Shown one piece after another: positions 1 to 9,136 of a stretch of DNA of 64,000 nucleotides. The stretch lies in NCBI RefSeq assembly GCF_937912035.1, contig NZ_CALDPF010000032.1, forward strand, positions 21,777 to 85,776, written 5' to 3'. The notes beneath the pieces were generated by a model, which saw only the letters and a program-made list of their open reading frames with translations, searched no databases and was not told the DNA's origin. The DNA is from an uncultured Bacteroides sp. (lineage in GTDB: Bacteria > Bacteroidota > Bacteroidia > Bacteroidales > Bacteroidaceae). The translations under genes and the position numbers were made by a program. Numbering within the stretch: position 1 is the first letter of the stretch; each line of letters opens with the position of its first letter.

Positions 1-1177
1 GAATGTTTATGATTACGTATGTAGAGATCATTATTGAAATTCCAAATCTCCAACTTATCAGCAAGGCTACGATTTGCAGACAGCCTAATGTTATATTGCT
101 ATAGAGATTGAGGTTTGATTTTCCACGGCTTATCAGGAGGTGGGAACATAGTGTTGTAATAGGGAAAAATGCTCCCCATATACATAGTTGTTGAAGGATA
201 GGAATACAGTCCACCCATTTGTCCTTTATCGTCAGAAGTATGAATTCCGGTGCGATAAGTGCCAGTCCAAGCATGGTTGGAAAAGATATATATGATGTAA
301 ACCTCAGCATTTTTCTGAATATGCTGAGTTGTTGGACTTTGTCGTCAGTTGCTTGTGCGAAAATCGGTTGGGCAACACCTCCTATTGTGGAACTTATCAG
401 TGATGAACCCATTGAGTTCCATTTGTTAGCCTGAGTGTATAGACCTACGGAATATGGGGTAAACCTACGACCTATAATGGTTGAGAATATATTGTTGTTT
501 ACCTGATTGAATATATTGGTGAGCAGTATCTTGACACTGAAACCGAAAAACTCTTTTATCGGACCGAAATCAATATTAAATGTAGGACGCCATGGTGAGT
601 AAAACCATAGGCTGAGGTTTACTATGGCAATATATATCAGGTTCTGTATGGCCAGCCCCCAATATGACATGCCGTTATATGAAAGAATTATTCCTATAAG
701 GCATGATATGGTTATTGCGTAAATCTGTGCAGTCGCTTTTTCTCTTGTCATCAGGTTCCTGAACAAATAAGCATTGTGCGATGTGGCAGTGCTTGATATG
801 ACAAATCCCAGGAAGTATATTCTTGAGAGCCTGATCAGATCCGGCTGATTATAGTAGTCGGCAATCAGAGGAGCCGACAGAAAGAGTATTATATAGAGCA
901 GTCCTCCGGTCAGCGTACTGAACCAGAACACGGCATTGTAGTCATTGTGAGTAATGTTCTGTTTGTTTGCCAGAGCATTGGTAAATCCGCTTTCCTGTAT
1001 TGTACCGGCTATGGCACTGAAAATAGCAAGCATTCCAACCATTCCATAATCGGCAGGAGTAAGCAGACGAGCAAGAAATATGCCAAAGACCAGGTTCAGG
1101 ATTTGCATGATTCCATTTCCCAGTCCTCCCCACAGAAGTCCTTTAGCTGTTTTTTCCTTTAGAGAATTGTTTGACAC
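1..1177 (-). CDS. Polysaccharide/oligosaccharide flippase (Wzx-like), 3' end outside window
   Basis: Seen: the frame is open from a GTG at 1177 to the window edge, at least 392 codons, with no stop in the stretches I checked codon by codon. The N-terminus reads SNNSLKEKTAKGLLWGGLGN, followed by hydrophobic segments and LARLLTPADYGMVGM. Near the window edge it reads LWGAFFPITTLCSHLLISRG. Family knowledge: this pattern is typical of the polysaccharide-synthesis/MOP flippase family, inner-membrane proteins of about 480 residues that move lipid-linked repeat units across the membrane for capsule, LPS or exopolysaccharide. The GTG start follows directly on the amphipathic N-terminus usual in this family. 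It lies downstream of metG on the same strand but behind a strong terminator, so it is probably transcribed separately. The gene is cut by the window, not visibly broken. Inference: it is the first gene of a surface-polysaccharide locus to the left. Confidence 0.8.
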   Translation of the reverse strand, partial: MSNNSLKEKTAKGLLWGGLGNGIMQILNLVFGIFLARLLTPADYGMVGMLAIFSAIAGTIQESGFTNALANKQNITHNDYNAVFWFSTLTGGLLYIILFLSAPLIADYYNQPDLIRLSRIYFLGFVISSTATSHNAYLFRNLMTREKATAQIYAITISCLIGIILSYNGMSYWGLAIQNLIYIAIVNLSLWFYSPWRPTFNIDFGPIKEFFGFSVKILLTNIFNQVNNNIFSTIIGRRFTPYSVGLYTQANKWNSMGSSLISSTIGGVAQPIFAQATDDKVQQLSIFRKMLRFTSYISFPTMLGLALIAPEFILLTIKDKWVDCIPILQQLCIWGAFFPITTLCSHLLISRGKSNLNLYSNITLGCLQIVALLISWRFGISIMISTYVIINI

Positions 1178-1190
1178 GTTTCTGATTTTT

Positions 1191-1221
1191 TATGAAAAAG
1201 GCGGGACATCCGTATCCCGCC
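1191..1221 (-). terminator. Rho-independent terminator after metG
   Basis: A 7-bp GC-rich stem (GGCGGGA/TCCCGCC) with an 8-nt loop is followed on the minus strand by a CTTTTTC tract. It sits between metG and the flippase gene, so it ends the metG transcript. Confidence 0.85.
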
Positions 1222-1253
1222 CTCTTTATGATTGATTTTCTGTAATAATCTTA

Positions 1254-3296
1254 TTAGCAAACCTGACTTCCCGGTTTTACTTCCTTAAGCAGTGAAGTAA
1301 CAGCCAATGAGCCGTCGAAGTTTTCTGCACTCAGAATCATACCTTCGCTCACCAGACCGTTCTTGAACTGACGTGGAGCAAGGTTGGCAATGAACAATAC
1401 CTGTTTTCCTATCAGTTCTTCAGGTTTGTAGTGCTGTGCTATACCGCTCACGATAGTACGGTTTTCAAGGCCGTCGGCAATCTTGAATTTCAGTAGTTTC
1501 TTCATCTTAGGGACTACTTCGCATTCCAGAACTGTACCTACACGGATATCAAGCTTTTCGAAATCTTCGAATGCTATTGTAGGCTTGATAGGGTTAGCTT
1601 TGTAAGCTGCAGCTTCGTTGGCTTTCTTTGTATCAAGAAGTTTCTGAACCTGTGCTTCTATTGCGCTGTCCTCAATCTTTTCGAACAGAAGTTCTGCTTT
1701 ACCAAGCTGATGACCTGTAGCAAGAAGATCTGTACGCCCCAGATTATCCCATTCGAATGAGTCCATATTGAGCATTGTGCGTAATTTTGCAGAGCTGAAC
1801 GGCAGGAACGGTTCGAATGCAATAGCAAGGTTGGCAACAAGCTGAAGAGCTATGTTCAGAATAGTAGCCACACGATCCATATCTGTCTTGGCAAGTTTCC
1901 AAGGTTCTGTATCAGCAAGATACTTGTTACCGATACGTGCCAGGTTCATTGCTTCCTTCTGTGCGTCGCGGAACTTGAATACATCAAGAAGTTTTTCCAC
2001 TTCAGCCTTAACGTCAGCAAATTCTTTCAGAGTTTCACGGTCGTAGTCTGTCAGTTCGCCTGCAGCAGGAACTTTACCGTCGAAATATTTGCCTGTAAGA
2101 ACGAGTGCGCGGTTTACGAAGTTACCATAAACGGCAACAAGCTCGTTGTTATTGCGTGCCTGGAAGTCTTTCCAAGTGAAGTCATTATCTTTAGTCTCAG
2201 GAGCGTTAGCTGTGAGGACATAACGCAGAACATCCTGCTTGCCTGGGAAGTCTTTCAAGTATTCGTGCAACCATACAGCCCAGTTGCGTGAAGTTGAAAT
2301 CTTGTCTCCTTCAAGGTTCAGAAACTCGTTTGAAGGAACATTATCCGGCAGGATATAGCTGCCTTCAGCTTTCAGCATGGCAGGGAAGACGATACAGTGG
2401 AACACGATGTTGTCCTTACCGATGAAGTGTACAAGACGTGTTTCCGGATCTTTCCACCATTTTTCCCATGAATCAGGAAGCAGTTCCTTAGTGTTTGAGA
2501 TATATCCGATAGGAGCGTCGAACCACACATAGAGCACTTTGCCTTCTGCTCCTTCTACAGGAACAGGGATACCCCAGTCAAGGTCACGGCTTACGGCGCG
2601 TGGCTGAAGTCCCATATCAAGCCAGCTCTTGCACTGACCATATACGTTAGGACGCCATTCCTTATGGTCTTCAAGAATCCATTTGCGCAACCACCCTTCG
2701 TGTTTGTCGAGTGGCAGATACCAGTGTTTTGTTTCCTTCATTACAGGCTGGCTACCGCTGATGGCACTCTTAGGATTGATAAGCTCTGTAGGAGAGAGTG
2801 TACTACCACACTTCTCGCACTGGTCGCCGTATGCGCCTTCTGCATGGCAGCGAGGGCATTCGCCGGTAATATATCTGTCAGCAAGGAATGTCTTTGCTTC
2901 TTCGTCATAGTACTGTTCAGAAGTTTTTTCTATGAACTCGCCTTTATCATAAAGTTTACGGAAGAAATCTGAAGCTGTCTGATGATGTATTTCTGATGAA
3001 GTACGTCCGTAAACATCGAATGAAATACCGAATTCCTTGAATGAATCGCGTATAAGTGTATGATAACGATCTACTACATCTTGTGGAGTAACGCCTTCTT
3101 TCTTTGCGCGGATAGTGATAGGCACACCATGTTCGTCTGATCCTCCGATGAAGATTACATCTTCCTTCTTGAGGCGAAGATAGCGAACGTAAATATCGGC
3201 AGGAACATAAACTCCGGCCAGGTGTCCTATATGTACAGGACCGTTGGCATATGGAAGTGCCGATGTTACGGTTGTTCTTTTGAATTTCTTTTCCAT
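1254..3296 (-). CDS. metG: Methionyl-tRNA synthetase
   Basis: Charges tRNA-Met with methionine in the cytoplasm. Seen in the 680-residue product: class I HIGH signature (PVHIGHLAG, residues 20-28), a zinc-binding knuckle with two CxxC pairs (CPRC and CEKC, about residues 147-165), and KISTS near residue 330 as the KMSKS equivalent. The C-terminal 110 residues form an EMAPII/Trbp111-like tRNA-binding OB domain (FEKLDIRVGTVLECEVVPK). This two-knuckle, C-terminally extended form is the usual Bacteroidetes layout. The ATG is supported by a TATCTTTG -7 box about 50 bp upstream on the same strand. It is monocistronic, with a terminator after it. Nothing is missing from the catalytic core. Confidence 0.97.
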   Translation of the reverse strand: MEKKFKRTTVTSALPYANGPVHIGHLAGVYVPADIYVRYLRLKKEDVIFIGGSDEHGVPITIRAKKEGVTPQDVVDRYHTLIRDSFKEFGISFDVYGRTSSEIHHQTASDFFRKLYDKGEFIEKTSEQYYDEEAKTFLADRYITGECPRCHAEGAYGDQCEKCGSTLSPTELINPKSAISGSQPVMKETKHWYLPLDKHEGWLRKWILEDHKEWRPNVYGQCKSWLDMGLQPRAVSRDLDWGIPVPVEGAEGKVLYVWFDAPIGYISNTKELLPDSWEKWWKDPETRLVHFIGKDNIVFHCIVFPAMLKAEGSYILPDNVPSNEFLNLEGDKISTSRNWAVWLHEYLKDFPGKQDVLRYVLTANAPETKDNDFTWKDFQARNNNELVAVYGNFVNRALVLTGKYFDGKVPAAGELTDYDRETLKEFADVKAEVEKLLDVFKFRDAQKEAMNLARIGNKYLADTEPWKLAKTDMDRVATILNIALQLVANLAIAFEPFLPFSSAKLRTMLNMDSFEWDNLGRTDLLATGHQLGKAELLFEKIEDSAIEAQVQKLLDTKKANEAAAYKANPIKPTIAFEDFEKLDIRVGTVLECEVVPKMKKLLKFKIADGLENRTIVSGIAQHYKPEELIGKQVLFIANLAPRQFKNGLVSEGMILSAENFDGSLAVTSLLKEVKPGSQVC

Positions 3297-3342
3297 TTGC
3301 TATATAGTTATATTTTTTGTTGTAACTAGTTTAATATGAGTG

Positions 3343-3350
3343 CAAAGATA
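3343..3350 (-). promoter_or_regulatory. Bacteroidetes -7 box of metG
   Basis: On the minus strand this reads TATCTTTG, an exact match to TAnnTTTG. It predicts a start near 3336 and a leader of about 40 nt. No good -33 element was found. Confidence 0.7.
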
Positions 3351-3407
3351 TACATTATTTATCAGCTGTGCAATTTGAATAGTCCAAAGTTGGTTTTATG
3401 CGTTTTG

Positions 3408-3447
3408 AAAAAATGCCTTGTTATTCAACCTTAAATGACAAGGCATT
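3408..3447 (-). terminator. Orphan intrinsic terminator in the metG/CDF intergenic region
   Basis: A perfect 10-bp stem (AATGCCTTGT/ACAAGGCATT) with a 16-nt loop is followed on the minus strand by six T residues. No gene on the minus strand reads into it, because the next gene upstream is divergent. It lies upstream of the metG -7 box. It could end an unannotated short RNA or block antisense transcription from the transporter side. Confidence 0.6.
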
Positions 3448-3574
3448 CTGATTAAAATTAGCTGTCGTTTTAAAATTGTATTTATATAGATGTTTTGACC
3501 TGTTCTTCAATGCAGTTTAAACACCATTTTAAAAAGCTAATATAAATTATTAATTCAGTTAAATCTAATATTTA

Positions 3575-3582
3575 TATCTTTG
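3575..3582 (+). promoter_or_regulatory. -7 box of the CDF transporter gene
   Basis: TATCTTTG matches the Bacteroidetes -7 consensus 23 bp before the ATG, giving a leader of roughly 15 nt. Confidence 0.65.
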
Positions 3583-3605
3583 TCGCAGATTAAATTATTT
3601 GATGT

Positions 3606-4604
3606 ATGAATGAAGAACAGATAAAGCTTAAAGTCCAGAAACGAATAGTTACTATATCAGGACTTATACTTATAGGAAAATTTATTGCTTATTTTGTTAC
3701 AAACTCTGTGGGAGTACTGACTGATGCCATGGAAAGTATTGTAAATGTCGTAGCAGGACTTATAAGTCTTTATTGTCTCAGTTGGGGAGCCAAGCCGGGC
3801 GATAAGGAACATCCGTACGGACATGGAAAGATTGAACTTATTTCTGCCTCAGTAGAAGGTATACTGATAAGCGTGGCTGGTGTCATGATTATCTACGAAG
3901 CTGTTAAACGACTTTTGGTTCCAGCAGAGGTAGAAAAACTGGATGTTGGTATAGTGATAGTAGCAGTATCTGGTGTGTTGAATTATCTTATGGGATATTA
4001 CAGCATCAGGACAGGTAAAAAGTATGGTTCCATGGCTTTGATTGCCGGTGGAAAACATTTGCAGTCTGATACATACTCCACTATAGGTCTTGTGGCAGGA
4101 TTGCTGGTATTGTATTTTACAGGTCTGGCATGGATAGACAGTGCCTTGGCTCTTATCTTCGGATCCATAATTATTATAACAGGCGTATCTATTTTGCGAA
4201 ATACGATAGCCGGATTGCTTGACACGGCTGATGATAAACTTCTGGAAGAATTGGCAGACTTGCTTAACAAAAACCGCCAGCCAGAATGGGTCGATATACA
4301 TAATACGAAAGTCATTAAGTCCGGTAACTGCATATACATAGATTGTGACCTGACCGTGCCTTGGTATTATACTGTATCAGAAGGACATAAAGCAGGTGAG
4401 AAGCTTAAAAAGGTTCTGACTGACAAATATAATGAGAAAGTTCAGCTTACCTTACATCTTGATCCATGTGATATTTTTGAGAAACCCAAGTGCAGTACAT
4501 GTATATTTGAATCGTGTAGATACAGAAAAACTCCAATGGTAAAACCTGAGAAAATAACTTTGTCAAGTTTTATTCTAAACGAGAGTGAAATGAATGTCGG
4601 GTAA
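3606..4604 (+). CDS. Cation diffusion facilitator family transporter
   Basis: Probable proton-coupled efflux of divalent metals (zinc, iron, manganese or similar) across the inner membrane. Seen in 332 residues: several hydrophobic segments in the first 210 residues, starting with ISGLILIGKFIAYFVTNSVGVLTDAMESIVN, whose TDAMES carries the metal-site Asp. Then comes YGHGKIELISASVEG, with the conserved HGK, and HLQSDTYSTIGLVAG as the second half-site (HxxxD variant). A cytoplasmic C-terminal domain follows. It ends with a cysteine-rich tail (CDIFEKPKCSTCIFESCRYR) that could bind metal and is not universal in the family. The gene is divergent from metG and convergent with the ComM gene, with only 12 bp between the stops. 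The metal cannot be assigned from sequence alone. Confidence 0.9.
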   Translation: MNEEQIKLKVQKRIVTISGLILIGKFIAYFVTNSVGVLTDAMESIVNVVAGLISLYCLSWGAKPGDKEHPYGHGKIELISASVEGILISVAGVMIIYEAVKRLLVPAEVEKLDVGIVIVAVSGVLNYLMGYYSIRTGKKYGSMALIAGGKHLQSDTYSTIGLVAGLLVLYFTGLAWIDSALALIFGSIIIITGVSILRNTIAGLLDTADDKLLEELADLLNKNRQPEWVDIHNTKVIKSGNCIYIDCDLTVPWYYTVSEGHKAGEKLKKVLTDKYNEKVQLTLHLDPCDIFEKPKCSTCIFESCRYRKTPMVKPEKITLSSFILNESEMNVG

Positions 4605-4616
4605 TTCGGTATGCTT

Positions 4617-6155
4617 TTAACCAGCCCAGTTTTCACGATCAAGATTTCTGTAACTTATAGCTTCGGCTATGTGAGACGACAGAATATTCGGGCAGCCCTC
4701 CAGGTCGGCAATTGTTCTTGAAACTTTCAGTATTCTGTCGTAGGCTCTTGCAGATAGGTTTAGGCGTGTCATGGCATTTTTAAGCAGATACAGCCCTTGT
4801 GTATCTGGTTGGGCATGAATGTGAAGGAGTGATGATGTCATCTGTGCGTTGCAGTGTATTCCTTTCTCTTTTTCGAATCTTTTTTCCTGGATTTTACGTG
4901 CCTTTATCACTCTTTCTCTTATTGTAGAACTGCTTTCACCTTTTTCCCGTTCGGATATTTTTTCGAATGGAACCGGAACTATTTCCACCTGAATATCTAT
5001 TCTGTCAAGCAAAGGACCGGAAATCTTATTGAGGTATCGCTGTACTTGTCCGGGCGAACATACGCAATTACGAGTAGGATGGTTATAGAAACCGCACGGA
5101 CATGGGTTCATTGATGCTACCAGCATGAAACTGGCAGGATAGTCCAGTACATATTTTGCTCTGGAAATAGTGATGTGTCTGTCCTCAAGTGGCTGTCTGA
5201 GAACTTCAAGTACACTTCTGTTGAATTCAGGCAGTTCGTCCAGAAACAAAACGCCGTTATGTGCAAGGCTTATTTCACCTGGATGAGGGTTTGCTCCTCC
5301 GCCTACCATGGCTACTTGTGATATGGTATGGTGAGGACTGCGGAACGGACGTGTGGCTATGAGTGAAATATCTTTCCCAAGCTTCCCGGCTACTGAGTGT
5401 ATTTTAGTTGTCTCAAGGCTTTCTGATAACGTCAACGGTGGTAATATTCCTGGCAGTCTTTTAGCCATCATTGACTTACCGCTTCCAGGAGCACCTATCA
5501 TTATGATGTTGTGTCCACCTGCAGCAGCCACTTCAAGTGCTCTTTTAACGTTCTCCTGTCCTTTAACATCTGCAAAATCGAAAGGAAAATCAGTCTGATT
5601 CTGATAAAACTCTTCTCTGGTATGTACTATTGTTGGTTCTAAAGCACGTGTGCCATTGAAGAATTCAACAACTTCCTTTATATTTTCTACTCCGTAAACA
5701 TCCAAGTTGTTCACTACGGCAGCTTCGCGTGCATTCTGTTTTGGTAATATGAAGCCTTTAAATCCTTGAGCTCTTGCCGCTATAGCTACAGGTAAGGCTC
5801 CTTTTATAGGTTGTAGGCTTCCGTCCAAACTAAGTTCTCCGATAATTAGATACTGTCCGAGCTTTTCAGATGATACAATACCTGTTGCAGCCATAATGCC
5901 TATTGCCAGAGGAAGATCGTATGATGAACCTTCTTTACGAATGTCTGCAGGTGCCATATTAACAACTATCTGGCAACAAGGAATCTTGTATCCGTTTACG
6001 TTTAGTGCCGACATAATTCTCTCATGACTCTCCTTTACAGCAGAGTCAGGTAGTCCGACGAGAAAGAATTTTATTCCTCTTGAACTGTTTACTTCTATGG
6101 TCACTATTGTAGCGTCAATACCTTGTACTGCAGCTCCGTATAGCTTTACAAGCAT
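4617..6155 (-). CDS. comM: YifB/ComM-family Mg-chelatase-like AAA+ ATPase
   Basis: The 512-residue protein has an N-terminal Lon-protease-like domain (DATIVTIEVNSSRGIKFFLVGLPDSAVKES), then a AAA+ module with Walker A GAPGSGKS near residue 220 and Walker B LFLDELPEF. A cysteine cluster CPCGFYNHPTRNC lies near residue 350. The length and order are those of ComM/YifB. Family knowledge: ComM is a hexameric helicase that promotes branch migration during integration of transforming DNA; its role in Bacteroidales is less clear. The start codon lies 6 bp after the stop of the upstream lipoprotein gene, so the two are probably cotranscribed. All ATPase motifs look intact. Confidence 0.93.
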   Translation of the reverse strand: MLVKLYGAAVQGIDATIVTIEVNSSRGIKFFLVGLPDSAVKESHERIMSALNVNGYKIPCCQIVVNMAPADIRKEGSSYDLPLAIGIMAATGIVSSEKLGQYLIIGELSLDGSLQPIKGALPVAIAARAQGFKGFILPKQNAREAAVVNNLDVYGVENIKEVVEFFNGTRALEPTIVHTREEFYQNQTDFPFDFADVKGQENVKRALEVAAAGGHNIIMIGAPGSGKSMMAKRLPGILPPLTLSESLETTKIHSVAGKLGKDISLIATRPFRSPHHTISQVAMVGGGANPHPGEISLAHNGVLFLDELPEFNRSVLEVLRQPLEDRHITISRAKYVLDYPASFMLVASMNPCPCGFYNHPTRNCVCSPGQVQRYLNKISGPLLDRIDIQVEIVPVPFEKISEREKGESSSTIRERVIKARKIQEKRFEKEKGIHCNAQMTSSLLHIHAQPDTQGLYLLKNAMTRLNLSARAYDRILKVSRTIADLEGCPNILSSHIAEAISYRNLDRENWAG

Positions 6156-6161
6156 AATCGT

Positions 6162-7169
6162 TTATTTATTTTTCTTGTTTTCCTGTATAAGACTAGCTAC
6201 TTTCTCTATAAGTTTATCGCCGTATATGCATGATGATATAATTTTTCTGTTTTTTGTTACCAGAATATTATGAGGAATTCCTGAGATTCCCATTTGTTTT
6301 ATAATTGGGTTTTGCCAACCTTTGAAATCACAAGTTTCAATCCATTGTTCATTTTCTTGCTTGCAGTTTTTTATCCATTCTTCTTTATCAAAATCCATGG
6401 AAATATTCAGTACTCTGAAATTCTCTTTTGGCAGCTTTGTAAGTTTTTTGTAGAGTGAGTCTCTTTGTTGCAGACTTTTATTATCCCATGAGGCCCAAAT
6501 ATTTACCAGAGTATATAATTCTTCTTTGCTGCTCCACCCTACATATTTACCACTCCTGTCTTTGGATGAAAAGTAGTTGAGATATTCTGATGTGTTTTCT
6601 TTGTTATCTGAAAGCTCTTTCTGTATTATGTCAACTACTCTACAATCCTTTACATGTCCGTCCATTTGAGCTATAATTTCTTCGAGCTCTTTGGGGTTGG
6701 GATTCTTTTTTTGTATAAAGAATTCGTTGAAAATATATGCTGAAGCATACGACATTCTATTTTTCAGAATGAAGTCTTTAGCAAGTTTGTATACATTGGA
6801 AGTGTCTTTCTTGCATTCCTCTCTAAATTGAGCAAGTTCGTCGTTAGGACCGTCACCTGATATTCCAGGATTTTTGAAACTACCTTTGAATTTTACATTC
6901 CAGTTTTTATCTGCGAATATTGGAAGTGCTATACCAGAATCATTCACTAATCTAAAGATAGTTATAGTATCTGGTATGAAAGTATATTCAAATTTCCCAT
7001 CTGAAGGTTTTATTGTATCAATTTTTGCTATTGGATCATCGTATATTGCATATATGTACTTTTCTTTCTTGTTGCTGAGTTCACCGTAAAGTGTAAACTC
7101 TTTGTTATTCCCGCAGGATGTGGTTAGAATAATTGTACAGAAAATGATGGCTCTGATTATTATATTCAT
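6162..7169 (-). CDS. Thioredoxin-fold lipoprotein lacking CxxC
   Basis: The 335-residue product starts with a lipoprotein signal (TIILTTSC, Cys about residue 19). An N-terminal DUF4369-like beta domain (FTLYGELSNKKEKYIYAIYD) follows, then a TlpA/AhpC-TSA thioredoxin-like C-terminal half. Where family members have WASWCxPC this one has WASWDNKS, so both active-site cysteines are absent, although the cis-proline segment ISGIPHNIL is kept. Family knowledge: related Bacteroidales lipoproteins sit in the periplasm or outer membrane and handle disulfides. Inference: this copy is redox-inactive and perhaps a binding or scaffold protein. Scattered cysteines remain in the C-terminal part (KNCKQENE, ETCDF, SSCIYG). 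It is followed at 6 bp by comM. No clear promoter was found upstream. Confidence 0.75.
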   Translation of the reverse strand: MNIIIRAIIFCTIILTTSCGNNKEFTLYGELSNKKEKYIYAIYDDPIAKIDTIKPSDGKFEYTFIPDTITIFRLVNDSGIALPIFADKNWNVKFKGSFKNPGISGDGPNDELAQFREECKKDTSNVYKLAKDFILKNRMSYASAYIFNEFFIQKKNPNPKELEEIIAQMDGHVKDCRVVDIIQKELSDNKENTSEYLNYFSSKDRSGKYVGWSSKEELYTLVNIWASWDNKSLQQRDSLYKKLTKLPKENFRVLNISMDFDKEEWIKNCKQENEQWIETCDFKGWQNPIIKQMGISGIPHNILVTKNRKIISSCIYGDKLIEKVASLIQENKKNK

Positions 7170-7249
7170 ATATTATATTGGTTTGTTTTCTGCGAAAATA
7201 CATAAAAATGATGTAAAGTTGGAATTATACTGTATTTTATTTACAAAAA

Positions 7250-7276
7250 AAGGCTGGAACAATTAGTCCCAGCCTT
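7250..7276 (-). terminator. Terminator after the OmpA/TPR lipoprotein gene
   Basis: An 8-bp stem (AAGGCTGG/CCAGCCTT) is followed on the minus strand by a run of seven T. It is positioned 24 bp past the stop codon of the gene at 7300-8973. Confidence 0.85.
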
Positions 7277-7299
7277 AATCGATTCAATTATTGTATAAT

Positions 7300-8973
7300 T
7301 TATTTGATTTCGTTTGCATATTTAGCAAATTCGCGGTCGTTTGCAGCTTTAGCAGCAAGAGCAGCGTCTTTCTGAGCAACCTTAGCCATGCTAGTCTTAA
7401 CCAAATCAGCATTGTTTGTTCTAGCACCAACAATAGCCATCAGATAGTCTGTATAAGCATCTGGGTTTTTAACAGCTGACAAAGTGTTCTTAGCTTTGTT
7501 GTAATCCTTAGCCAAGATCTGAGCCAAAGCAGCTGAATTAGTCTTAGTATCACCGAATGCAGCTACAGCTTTGTCATACTGACCCTGTTTGATATACAAG
7601 TTACCAAGAGCTTCGTTTGCAGTGTTAGCACCTGTAGCCTTAGAAAGATGTGTTTCAGCGTTAGCTACATTACCCTTAGACATTTCGATCAAACCAAGGT
7701 TTGTTTGAACTTCAGGAGCATTTGCGTTTTTGCTTGCAGCCTGTTTGAAGTATTTCTCAGCAGTAGCCTTGTCTGATACGTAAGCCATTTCACCAAGATT
7801 GTTGTATGCACGGTAGTCATTTGGATAAAGTTCGATAGTCTTCTTGTAGATAGCTTCTTTACGTGCGTTGTCGTTAGTCAAAGTAGCAGCGTACAAAAGT
7901 TCTTCTACGCTCAATACTGAAGCGTCTGAGTCGAATGCAGCATTGATTTCTTCGTCACTACGTCCAATGATATCATAGTTAGCTGTCAAGCGTGCACGAC
8001 GCAACTGAGGAAGAATTTCGTCAGCCAAAGTCTTGTAAACTGAAGAAATATTCTTGATTTCAGCTTCACGCTGTTCTGGATCCTGATACATTGAAAGAAC
8101 ACGTAAGATAAGGTCTTTGTCCTGAATGTTTGATTTAGATACCAATTCTTTGAAACCTTCCCAGTCCTGTGCAGTGTATTCTGTGTCAACATTAGTTTCA
8201 ATCTTACCTTTCTTTAACTGCTGTTTCATGTATTTTTCAGTGTTGTCCTGACGTTTTTCAGCCAATCCTGTGTTCAGTTTAACACCACCATCAGGTGAAG
8301 CGTAAGCAGAAATTTCGATATTGTTAAGTTTGTAGTTCTTAGTGTCACCGGCAACGATAGCTACTTGTTTGTGGAAATCTTTGATACCTTCTGCTTTCAA
8401 TTCGCTAGAGCGAAGGTTAGCTTGCTGGATCAAGAACATAATCTGAGCCTCTTTAGCTTCTTTTATGATGCGCTGGAAAGCGTCAGCTGCATTAGCAGCA
8501 TTAGCAGAAGCAACAGTTGGAAGTTCAGAAGTAGCAATTACACCGTCAGCGATTTTTACTGAAGGGATTGTGTATTCTTTGCTTCCTAATTTTATCTTGA
8601 AGTCAAGATAAAGTTCAGATTTAGCCATTTCAGGAACATAGTCGAAAGAAGCTTTCATAGTGTAAGTACCACCAGCTTTGTAAGAAATAGTCTGGTCGTT
8701 ACCTTGTACTCTTTCACCCTGGAACATTGCTGGCTGACCTTTAGCCTCGCCGCCTTCCCATCTTAAAACTGGAGTAACTTCTACAGTTGCAGTTTTCTTG
8801 AAATACTTTTCAGGGAACTTACCTGTTATAGTTACAGGAACTTTACCTCCAACAGCTTCCAAAACTTCAGGATTTGTTGTGAAGTAGTCAGAAGACAATT
8901 CTCCCATCTTGCTACATGAAGAGAAAGCAAGAACTAATAATGCCACGATAGGCAAATACAACTTCTTAATCAT
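7300..8973 (-). CDS. OmpA-like and TPR-repeat lipoprotein
   Basis: The 557-residue product has a signal peptide with lipobox ALLVLAFSSC (Cys20). An N-terminal beta domain (about 25-170) follows, rich in VTITGKFPEKYFKKTATVEVTP-type strands. Next is an OmpA-like segment near residues 225-260 (NIEISAYASPDGG, then NTGLAEKRQDNTEKYM), which resembles the peptidoglycan-binding loop region. From about residue 380 on there are TPR-like helices (YPNDYRAYNNLGEMAYVSDKATAEKYFKQAASKN and further copies). Inference: an outer-membrane-anchored periplasmic protein that may contact peptidoglycan and partner proteins. Codons are biased toward those of highly expressed genes. It has its own -7 box and terminator, so it is monocistronic. 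I do not know its exact role. Confidence 0.8.
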   Translation of the reverse strand: MIKKLYLPIVALLVLAFSSCSKMGELSSDYFTTNPEVLEAVGGKVPVTITGKFPEKYFKKTATVEVTPVLRWEGGEAKGQPAMFQGERVQGNDQTISYKAGGTYTMKASFDYVPEMAKSELYLDFKIKLGSKEYTIPSVKIADGVIATSELPTVASANAANAADAFQRIIKEAKEAQIMFLIQQANLRSSELKAEGIKDFHKQVAIVAGDTKNYKLNNIEISAYASPDGGVKLNTGLAEKRQDNTEKYMKQQLKKGKIETNVDTEYTAQDWEGFKELVSKSNIQDKDLILRVLSMYQDPEQREAEIKNISSVYKTLADEILPQLRRARLTANYDIIGRSDEEINAAFDSDASVLSVEELLYAATLTNDNARKEAIYKKTIELYPNDYRAYNNLGEMAYVSDKATAEKYFKQAASKNANAPEVQTNLGLIEMSKGNVANAETHLSKATGANTANEALGNLYIKQGQYDKAVAAFGDTKTNSAALAQILAKDYNKAKNTLSAVKNPDAYTDYLMAIVGARTNNADLVKTSMAKVAQKDAALAAKAANDREFAKYANEIK

Positions 8974-9039
8974 GATTTTTAAAAAATTAGGTTTGTATAA
9001 TTATATAAATTTATTCTTTTAATAATGTTCACTCGGGGG

Positions 9040-9047
9040 CAAAGATA
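9040..9047 (-). promoter_or_regulatory. -7 box of the OmpA/TPR lipoprotein gene
   Basis: On the minus strand this reads TATCTTTG, giving a predicted leader of about 60 nt before the ATG at 8973. Confidence 0.65.
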
Positions 9048-9136
9048 CGAAAAAAGATATAGTTTAGTTCTATTTTGTCCGTTTTTTTATCTGATAACTA
9101 ATGAAAAATGCTTAAAAAATAATGCAACATATAGTT

